42,331 bases of DNA. It comes from Bacteroidales bacterium (lineage in GTDB: Bacteria > Bacteroidota > Bacteroidia > Bacteroidales > PUMT01). Made by a program: the position numbers and the translations under genes. The stretch is taken from positions 1 to 42,331 of the forward strand of contig SLKJ01000051.1 of the NCBI GenBank assembly GCA_007134675.1, in the 5' to 3' direction. The notes beneath the pieces were generated by a model, which was given only the letters and a program-made list of their open reading frames with translations, did not search any database and was not told where the DNA came from. Of this stretch, positions 36,163 to 42,331 are shown one piece after another (positions within the stretch are counted from its first letter, which is position 1; the number at the start of each line of letters is the position of its first letter).

Positions 36163-37110
36163 ATGGAACCAATAATAGCTCCCGTCAGTGCAGATAAAAT
36201 TCAAAAAGAGCTGACCCCTTCAAAATTCGTAAGGAAAACCAACAACGCTGGTAATGAGCTTTATATTATTGATCATATAGATTCTCCCAATATCATCACT
36301 GAAATAGGAAGATTAAGAGAGCTTTCCTTCCGCCGTGCAGGCGGAGGAACAGGTAAAAAGATTGATCTGGATGATTTTGATACTTCTGATGAGCCCTATA
36401 AACAGCTTATTGTCTGGGATCCCAAGCACAGGGAAATACTTGGGGGCTACAGATTTTACTTTCCCCCTGCAGACAAACCTTTAAACCCTCAAAGATTTGC
36501 AACCTCAAAGCTCTTTGATTTTTCTGATATTTTTACCAGAAATTACCTTCCTTACATGATCGAACTTGGAAGGTCATTCGTCCAACCAGCCTACCAGTCC
36601 ACTGCCAGAGCCAGAAAAGGTGTTTTTGCACTTGACAATTTATGGGACGGATTGGGTGCCATAATGGTTGACAACCCGAAAATGAAGTATTTCTTTGGCA
36701 AGGTTACAATGTACAGATGGTTCAATCAGGAAGCCAGGGATCTGATACTTTATTTTCTTCAAAAGCATTTTCCAGACCCGGACGAACTTGTTCGGCCCAT
36801 CGATCCGCTTGAACTGAACATGGATGTTGACCGGCTCAAAAAAGTATTCAGCGGCAATAACTATAATGAGGATTACAAAATACTATCTCACCATGTCAGG
36901 AAACTCTCCGAAGTGATCCCACCGCTTATTAATGCCTATATGAACCTCTCCCCTTCTATGAAGGTATTCGGGACAGTAATAAACAAATCTTTCGGAGACG
37001 TTGAGGAAACAGGTATCATGATTACTATTAAAGACCTGTATGAAAAGAAGGTCGATCGCCATGTGTCTACATACCAGAGAGTCAGATATTACATCCGGAA
37101 AAGATCCTGA
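36163..37110 (+). CDS. GNAT-type N-acyltransferase, OlsB/GlsB-like
   Basis: 315 residues with no signal peptide. The region ELSFRRAGGGTGKKIDLDDFD, then LIVWDPKHREILGGYRF, and later YMIELGRSFVQPAYQ matches the OlsB-type acetyltransferase fold used to N-acylate ornithine or glycine. In Bacteroides the gene glsB does the N-acylation of glycine, giving monoacyl glycine for GlsA. The C-terminal SMKVFGTVINKSFGDVEETGIMI is also a mark of these proteins. It follows the PlsC-like gene after 244 bases with its own putative promoter. Whether the substrate is glycine, ornithine or another amino acid cannot be told from sequence. Older databases call such proteins hemolysins, without support. Confidence 0.85.
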   Translation: MEPIIAPVSADKIQKELTPSKFVRKTNNAGNELYIIDHIDSPNIITEIGRLRELSFRRAGGGTGKKIDLDDFDTSDEPYKQLIVWDPKHREILGGYRFYFPPADKPLNPQRFATSKLFDFSDIFTRNYLPYMIELGRSFVQPAYQSTARARKGVFALDNLWDGLGAIMVDNPKMKYFFGKVTMYRWFNQEARDLILYFLQKHFPDPDELVRPIDPLELNMDVDRLKKVFSGNNYNEDYKILSHHVRKLSEVIPPLINAYMNLSPSMKVFGTVINKSFGDVEETGIMITIKDLYEKKVDRHVSTYQRVRYYIRKRS

Positions 37111-37203
37111 TTGATAACAATGCACAAAGGATAATCCAAATGCATCGTAACTCCGGCAACAAATAAGCAAAATAGATTTTTACGTTAAAGTTAAGGCTTA
37201 CTC

Positions 37204-39117
37204 CTACCCAGATTCCCCATAAGATCTCTGGTTCCGTGACTCAACATAATTGACAAAAGAGGTGTTTACAACCTTGTTCCCTCCCGGTGTAGGGTAGTTT
37301 CCGGTAAAGTACCAGTCGCCTTTATCATTAGGACAAGCTAAGTGCAGGTTTTCAATTGTCTGATAGACTATTTCAACCTCTGCTTTCAGATCATCAGGTT
37401 TGAGCAGTGCGGTGATCTTTGCCGATATTTGTTCAGGAGTAAAGGGTCTGTAAATCTCCTTGACATGATTTTCTATCTGTTCCCTTGGAAGATGCTGCTG
37501 ATCCTTTGACAGCCTGTAAACCTCCTTTATAATATCTTCCCTGCCAGTATCTTTCAAAAGATCGATGGCTGCATGAAAGGCAACAAAATCAGTAAGTTTA
37601 GCCATATCAATTCCATAACAATCAGGATACCGGATTTGAGGGGAGGAGGACACAATTACAATTTTTCTGGGGGAAAGCCTGTCGAGAATCTTTAAAATAC
37701 TTTTCTTCAATGTAGTTCCCCTGACAATGGAATCATCAATTATCACAAGGTTGTCAACTCCCTGTACAATTGTACCATAGGTAATGTCATATACATGGCC
37801 TGCAAGATCATCTCTTGCTTTCTCCTGCGATATGAAGGTACGCAATTTTGCATCCTTGATCGCTATCTTCTCAACTCTGGGTTTGGCAGCAATAAGTGCT
37901 GTAACCTCTTCGGGAGTTAAATTATCGCCTTCTGCAATTATTTTTCTGGTTTTTTCCTCAAGCATATGATTCTCTATCCCTTTAATCATACCGTAGAATG
38001 CAGATTCAGCAGTATTCGGAATATAGGAAAAGACTGTATTAACCAGATCATTATCAATTGCCTTAAGTATCTGAGGAGTTAACAATTCACCCAGCATCTT
38101 TCTTTCACGGTATATTTCTGCATCACTTCCCCTTGAAAAATAAATCCGTTCAAAAGAACAGGCAAGCCGCTGTTGCGGAACCCTTATCATTTTGTCAATG
38201 ATCCTGCCATCTTTCTTAACCAGAAGGGCATTACCAGGACTCAGCTCTTTTACCTGATCAAATTGAACATTCAAAACGGTTTGTATTACAGGTCTCTCAG
38301 AGGCAACTACAACAACCTCTTCATCATAGTAATAAAACGCGGGTCTGATACCCCACGGGTCACGGGCCACAAATGTGTCGCCATGCCCGATTATTCCTGC
38401 AACAGTATATCCTCCGTCCCAGTCCTTGCTCGAATCTTCAAGGACCTTGTGCACATCTAGATTTGATTCGATTAACTTCGATATTTCCTGGTTTGAATAA
38501 CCTTCGCTCTTATATTTTCGGAACAGGTTTTGATTCTCTTCATCAAGAAAATGTCCGACTTTCTCCAGCATGGTAACTGTGTCGGAAAATGCCTTGGGAT
38601 GCTGACCCAAACCAATCAGCTTTCTGAAAAGCTCATCTGTATTTGTTAGATTAAAGTTTCCGGCAAGAACCAGATTCCGGGATTTCCAGTTATTTTCCCT
38701 CATCACCGGATGAACATGGTCGATGGTGGTATTTCCGAAAGTGCCGTAGCGAAGGTGCCCAAGATAAATCTCCCCGGCAAAGGGAATATTGTCGCGGGCA
38801 TATGCAGGATCTTCAAGTAATTCAGGATTTTTGTCCTCAAAAGGTGCAAAATGCCGGTTGATCTTATTGAAAACATCATTAATGGAAGAGGGTGAGTTGG
38901 AACGGTGACGGAACAGGTAGGGCTTGCCCGGACACAAATCAAACTTGATATTCACTACTCCCGCACCATCCTGTCCGCGATTGTGCTGTTTTTCCATAAG
39001 CAGATAGAGCTTATCGAGTCCGTATCTCCAGGTACCGTATTTTTGTTGGTAATATTCCAGTGGCTTCAGAAGCCGGATAAGTGCAATACCACACTCATGC
39101 TTGATTAAATCGGTCAT
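37204..39117 (-). CDS. PurF-like amidophosphoribosyltransferase, long form
   Basis: 637 residues, about 160 more than canonical PurF. A class II glutamine amidotransferase domain begins HECGIALIRL; Cys9 would be the catalytic N-terminal cysteine after removal of a short propeptide, as in Bacillus PurF. QHNRGQDGAGVV and DPWGIRPAFYY support this. The phosphoribosyltransferase half has the PRPP loop VIIDDSIVRGTTLK near 458-471 (Asp461-Asp462). An insert of about 65 residues lies before it, between a segment with SYIPNTAESAF and RTFI. Cysteines at 320, 500 and 595 lie where Bacillus PurF has cluster ligands, but the last CxxC is reduced to one Cys. Bacteroidota often have this long form beside a normal PurF, so the reaction may differ. 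Confidence 0.85.
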   Translation of the reverse strand: MTDLIKHECGIALIRLLKPLEYYQQKYGTWRYGLDKLYLLMEKQHNRGQDGAGVVNIKFDLCPGKPYLFRHRSNSPSSINDVFNKINRHFAPFEDKNPELLEDPAYARDNIPFAGEIYLGHLRYGTFGNTTIDHVHPVMRENNWKSRNLVLAGNFNLTNTDELFRKLIGLGQHPKAFSDTVTMLEKVGHFLDEENQNLFRKYKSEGYSNQEISKLIESNLDVHKVLEDSSKDWDGGYTVAGIIGHGDTFVARDPWGIRPAFYYYDEEVVVVASERPVIQTVLNVQFDQVKELSPGNALLVKKDGRIIDKMIRVPQQRLACSFERIYFSRGSDAEIYRERKMLGELLTPQILKAIDNDLVNTVFSYIPNTAESAFYGMIKGIENHMLEEKTRKIIAEGDNLTPEEVTALIAAKPRVEKIAIKDAKLRTFISQEKARDDLAGHVYDITYGTIVQGVDNLVIIDDSIVRGTTLKKSILKILDRLSPRKIVIVSSSPQIRYPDCYGIDMAKLTDFVAFHAAIDLLKDTGREDIIKEVYRLSKDQQHLPREQIENHVKEIYRPFTPEQISAKITALLKPDDLKAEVEIVYQTIENLHLACPNDKGDWYFTGNYPTPGGNKVVNTSFVNYVESRNQRSYGESG

Positions 39118-39131
39118 TTTTAAATTATCAA

Positions 39132-39581
39132 TTAATCCAGGGGTGGAAAGTTTATCCGGTCACTTATAATAAAAGAATAGGGATAGTCCCGGCTTATTTT
39201 TTTCTGAACTTTCAGCGCTTCACTTCTTGTTCTGAAATCGCCTACATATACCTTGAAATTAGGAGCATCATAAACCAGATAGGTCTCAATATCCGGATAA
39301 TTGTTAAAGAACCTGGCCCTGACATTTGTGGCATTGGTGCGGGCAAGCTGACCTGATTCTGAAAAGATCCTGATACGGTAACCCGGAATACCCTCCTCCT
39401 GCTTATTGATAGAAATATGGCGTCGCACCAGTTCATTCAGGCGCTCATCCTGAATGACAGTTAATTTTCCTGCATTATTACCGTCAATAATATTATCGAT
39501 ATAAGTATTTGACTGGGAGCGCATTAACAAAAACTTAAGCAATAATATGGCAACCAAACACCCGGTTCTTAAAAATCCCAT
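39132..39581 (-). CDS. SPOR-domain protein, secreted
   Basis: 149 residues. The N-terminus is a signal sequence (FLRTGCLVAILLLKFLLMRSQS). The last 85 residues are a SPOR-like fold: GYRIRIFSESGQLARTNATNVRARFFNNYP, then TYLVYDAPNFKVYVGDFRTRSEALKVQKKIS and YSFIISDRINF. SPOR domains bind denuded glycan strands at division sites, so a role at the septum or wall is possible. It lies 14 bases upstream of the purF-like gene, on the same strand. Whether they form an operon is unclear. Confidence 0.82.
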   Translation of the reverse strand: MGFLRTGCLVAILLLKFLLMRSQSNTYIDNIIDGNNAGKLTVIQDERLNELVRRHISINKQEEGIPGYRIRIFSESGQLARTNATNVRARFFNNYPDIETYLVYDAPNFKVYVGDFRTRSEALKVQKKISRDYPYSFIISDRINFPPLD

Positions 39582-39749
39582 CTGTTTTTATTTATAAAAA
39601 AAGATATTGTCATGGCTAACCTTACCACAGCAATAGTAATAAACCATAATCCGGAACATTTATTATTTGTATCTGATCAATGTGCAAATTAAATATTAAT
39701 CAAATAAAAAACCAAACAGCGATATATATTGCCATAAACCGGAAAGCAG

Positions 39750-40205
39750 TTAATTAAGTCGCAGACTGGTTTTTTCATCCACATCGATACTTTTCATGAA
39801 AGGGAAAGAGCGAACGCTGATACTGCCTTTTACCTCAACCTCTGCCTGTCGGTCAAGAAAAAGATTGAACATAGAGACAGCACCCTTAAGAATATTTGAG
39901 AATTGAACCCTTAATTGAAAAATGTATGTTTCAGATGACCTTGAAGGAATCAGGACATTGTCAACATTACTGATAGTACCGAGATATTCGTTATTTATAT
40001 ATACATCAAGGTCAACATTTACAATCCGGAACCTGAAAGATGTAGGATTGTCAATAGGCATGAAAACTTCAAACTCAACAGCCCTGTTGGCAAACCGGTT
40101 AAGCCTTACGTCTTCTATCTCACCCACTTCAATACTCTCAAAACCGGAACAGGAAAGAAGCAGTGCAGATAAAAGAATATACCAGACAGGATAAAATATT
40201 CTCAT
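39750..40205 (-). CDS. LEA14/WHy-like lipoprotein
   Basis: 151 residues. A lipoprotein signal with LLLSC (Cys19) precedes a domain rich in beta strands: GEIEDVRLNRFANRAVEFEVFMPIDNPTSFRFRIVNVDLDVYINNEYLGTISN. The NP near residue 54, the inner repeats of hydrophobic strands and the N-E-Y-L-G turn match the LEA type 2/WHy domain. Such proteins are found in many bacteria, with unknown function. A 168-base spacer without visible signals separates it from the SPOR gene. Confidence 0.75.
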   Translation of the reverse strand: MRIFYPVWYILLSALLLSCSGFESIEVGEIEDVRLNRFANRAVEFEVFMPIDNPTSFRFRIVNVDLDVYINNEYLGTISNVDNVLIPSRSSETYIFQLRVQFSNILKGAVSMFNLFLDRQAEVEVKGSISVRSFPFMKSIDVDEKTSLRLN

Positions 40206-40316
40206 TTGGTCAGATCCCCGTTAACAGGATAAATAATTTCGTCAAAATAAACATTTTTTTTATAACTCATGATTTGAACAGACCTTTTTTAATTTTTTTC
40301 ATGCGTCTGTGTGTAA

Positions 40317-40347
40317 TTTTACGCAGAAAAAATTTTATGTACATTTG
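40317..40347 (+). promoter_or_regulatory. Putative promoter of the AbgT transporter gene
   Basis: TACATTTG at 40340-40347 is an exact TAnnTTTG. TTTT at 40317-40320, a near match to TTTG, lies 19 bases upstream. The ATG follows at 40401, leaving a leader of about 47 bases. Confidence 0.5.
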
Positions 40348-40400
40348 AAGGTTCTCAGTCTGAATTATGCAGCAATCATTTAACCGAAAAGAAATATCTT

Positions 40401-41945
40401 ATGAGGGTTCCAGGTAAAAAGTCAGGTTTTTTATCACGGGCATTTTCAAGATCTCTGGATTATATAGAAATAATAGGCAACAAATTACCTCATCCTGCAA
40501 CCATCTTTGCTCTTCTTGCTGTTTTCGTCATCCTGCTTTCAACTCTTACTTACTGGATCGGCACATCGGCAGTACATCCTGTAGATGAAAGTATTGTTAC
40601 GGTCAACAACCTTCTCAGTGCAGATGGCTTAAGGTGGATGTATACCAATATTCTTGATAATTTTTTGAGGTTTCCCCCCCTCGGTTATGTACTTGTGGTT
40701 ATGGTGGGAATAGGGCTTGCTGAAGGAACAGGACTTTTTGCCGTTATGATCAGATCACTGGTGCTGAGTGCCCCCCCAAAGCTTATAACATATGCGATTG
40801 TACTGGCAGGGATTATCAGCGGCCTTGCCGTAGAGGCAGGTTATGTGATTCTTATTCCCCTCGGCGCAATGCTGTTTCATGCATTGGGAAGGCACCCCAT
40901 GGCAGGCCTTGCTGCCGCATTTTGCGGTGTAAGTGGTGGTTTTGGCGCCAATTTCCTGATCGGATCGGTTGATCCGATACTGGCAGGTATATCCACTTCC
41001 GCTGCCCAGCTTATTATTCCTGACATAGTCATAAACCCTGCCGTGAACTATTATTTCATGATAGCTTCAAGCTTTGTAGTTTTGTTCGTAGGTGCCTGGG
41101 TAACCGACAGGATTGTTGAGCCCAGGCTTGGCAAATATGAAGGCAGCACTGAGAAATTTGCCATACAGCAACTTACTGCGAAAGAGATCAGGGGGTTAAG
41201 ATGGGCAGGTATTGTCAGTCTGGTCTTCGTGGCCCTTATGAGCCTGACGGTTATTCCTGAAAAGGGGTTACTGCGTGACCCAGAGACAGGTTCGGTCCTC
41301 CACTCCCCGTTTTTTGACGGGATAATAATCGGAATTCTGCTTTTCTTTTTCTTACCCGCCCTCGTATATGGTATCATAGTTGGAACCATTAAAAATGACA
41401 AAGATCTGATGAAACACATTATCAGATCGATGTCAGGCATGGGCGGTTATATTGTGCTGGTTTTCTTTGCTGCCCAGTTCGTATACTTCTTCAATTACAG
41501 TAACCTGGGGTTGATTATTGCAATCAAAGGGGCTTCAGGATTAAGGGATATTGGATTCACCGGTCCCATGCTGATCGTCTCCTTTGTTTTTCTGTCGGCA
41601 TTCATAAACCTTTTTATGGGCAGTGCCTCTGCAAAGTGGGCAATAATAGCGCCGGTGTTTATTCCCATGCTTATGTTGCTTGACAATCCCTATCATCCGG
41701 GCATAACCCAGGCAGCCTTCCGTATAGGAGATTCCCTTACAAATCTGATAACCCCGATGATGAGCTACTTTGCCCTGATAGTAACTTTTGCACAGAAATA
41801 TGATGAACGGTATGGTATAGGCACAATCATTTCAACAATGCTGCCGTATACAATTTTTCTCACCATTGTATGGACACTGCTGATGGTTGTCTGGGTTTAT
41901 CTTGGCATTCCTCTCGGACCTGACGGACCGATTTATCTTCAGTAA
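40401..41945 (+). CDS. AbgT-family transporter
   Basis: 514 residues with many hydrophobic segments, starting LDYIEIIGNKLPHPATIFALLAVFVILLSTLTYWIG. The family's marks are PLGYVLVVMVGIGLAEGTGLF, AGIISGLAVEAGYVILIPLGAM, GVSGGFGANFLIGSVDPILAG (about 175-195) and GSASAKWAIIAPVFIPML with DSLTNLITPMMSYF near the C-terminus. Members import p-aminobenzoyl-glutamate (AbgT) or export sulfonamide-like antimetabolites (MtrF, YdaH). Which of these applies here cannot be judged from sequence. It has its own putative promoter and no partner genes such as abgA or abgB next to it. Confidence 0.93.
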   Translation: MRVPGKKSGFLSRAFSRSLDYIEIIGNKLPHPATIFALLAVFVILLSTLTYWIGTSAVHPVDESIVTVNNLLSADGLRWMYTNILDNFLRFPPLGYVLVVMVGIGLAEGTGLFAVMIRSLVLSAPPKLITYAIVLAGIISGLAVEAGYVILIPLGAMLFHALGRHPMAGLAAAFCGVSGGFGANFLIGSVDPILAGISTSAAQLIIPDIVINPAVNYYFMIASSFVVLFVGAWVTDRIVEPRLGKYEGSTEKFAIQQLTAKEIRGLRWAGIVSLVFVALMSLTVIPEKGLLRDPETGSVLHSPFFDGIIIGILLFFFLPALVYGIIVGTIKNDKDLMKHIIRSMSGMGGYIVLVFFAAQFVYFFNYSNLGLIIAIKGASGLRDIGFTGPMLIVSFVFLSAFINLFMGSASAKWAIIAPVFIPMLMLLDNPYHPGITQAAFRIGDSLTNLITPMMSYFALIVTFAQKYDERYGIGTIISTMLPYTIFLTIVWTLLMVVWVYLGIPLGPDGPIYLQ

Positions 41946-42064
41946 AAGAGCGAGATAACCAATCTTTAACAAAAGATATGAGCTCATTTCCCTTTCGGGG
42001 AAAAGGCCTTACACTTAAAAATACCCGGGTGCGCAGGGTGGTGAAGAAAGAATAAAAATGCTGT

Positions 42065-42331
42065 TTACTCCATGGCATTAGCCACCTCGTCGGTAACATC
42101 AAGATTGTGATATACATTCTGCACGTCGTTATCGTCTTCGAACTCTTCGACGATTTTTAGAACTTTAACCGCATCACTCACATCCAGCTGCTTGACATCA
42201 TTCGGTATGCGCTGAAGTTCAGCATTTTCAGGCTGTATCCCCATATCCTCAATCTTTTTTCTCACCTTGCCAAAATCTTCCATGGATGTGGTGATATAGT
42301 AAACACTTTCATTTACCTCAATATCTTCAGC
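42065..42331 (-). CDS. YebC/PmpR-family regulator, C-terminal part (5' end outside window)
   Basis: The frame stays open to the window end, so the N-terminus lies beyond base 42331. The visible 88 residues start AEDIEVNESVYYITTSMEDF and end DDNDVQNVYHNLDVTDEVANAME. This DDNDVQNVYHN segment is a highly conserved part of YebC/PmpR, a family described as transcriptional regulators and more recently as ribosome-associated elongation helpers. Nothing upstream or of the control region can be seen. Confidence 0.9.
   Translation of the reverse strand, partial: AEDIEVNESVYYITTSMEDFGKVRKKIEDMGIQPENAELQRIPNDVKQLDVSDAVKVLKIVEEFEDDNDVQNVYHNLDVTDEVANAME

Noticed and set aside
41987-42003. Hairpin TTTCCC/GGGAAA after the AbgT gene
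   Set aside because: A six-base stem without a T tract on either strand, so I do not call it a terminator.
1-42331. Mobile elements, CRISPR, tRNA or defence genes
   Set aside because: I saw no transposase, integrase, regularly spaced repeat, cloverleaf or recognised defence motif, and base composition looks even across the window.

Overview
This window looks like a chromosome segment from a Bacteroidota bacterium, probably of the Bacteroidales or a related anaerobic or marine order. Supporting signs are promoter-like TAnnTTTG elements, weak or absent Shine-Dalgarno sequences, a FtsZ ending in LHDNVD, a large PurF-like protein, a SurA/PpiD-type isomerase, an LptC lipoprotein, and a dcw cluster in the Bacteroidota arrangement without murF or ddl. 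Most of the window is housekeeping and cell-envelope genes. I see no insertion sequence, prophage, CRISPR array, tRNA or rRNA, and no intergenic stretch longer than about 260 bases.

Region 1 (1-3930): the 3' end of a dihydroorotase, a small lipoprotein whose C-terminus resembles GldN, a DUF2148 ferredoxin-like protein and a phosphoglycerate-dehydrogenase-type enzyme run on the plus strand. They meet a convergent aspartate kinase, with an 8-base overlap of the two 3' ends. Region 2 (3930-9010): mfd, then a secreted protein made of YD-like repeats, then a small outer-membrane beta-barrel protein on the minus strand. Region 3 (9112-17150): an envelope run on the plus strand: coaX, a porin-like outer membrane protein, lptC, a 63-residue membrane protein and a CNNM/CorC-type transporter, the first four overlapping. 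It is followed by a separately promoted TPR protein and a PpiD-like chaperone, each ending at a hairpin terminator. Region 4 (17201-19615): nadC and nadB, two steps of de novo NAD synthesis.

Region 5 (19669-34947, minus strand): a compact division and wall cluster in transcription order mraZ, rsmH, ftsL-like, ftsI, murE, mraY, murD, ftsW, murG, murC, ftsQ, ftsA, ftsZ, with gaps of under 15 bases or overlaps throughout. Upstream of mraZ are four TGG repeats exactly 10 bases apart, the expected MraZ operator. MurE carries the DNPR motif of meso-diaminopimelate ligases, and the aspartate kinase in region 1 would feed that precursor pathway.

Region 6 (35085-42331): two acyltransferases resembling the glycine-lipid pair GlsA/GlsB, a divergent PurF-like amidotransferase, a SPOR-domain protein, a LEA14-like lipoprotein, an AbgT-family transporter, and the 3' part of a YebC/PmpR-family regulator cut by the window end.

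Nothing here amounts to a clearly new system. The best leads are the phased MraZ operator, the PurF-like protein with an altered set of cluster cysteines, the putative glycine-lipid acyltransferase pair, the lone GldN-like lipoprotein, and the small membrane protein next to lptC.
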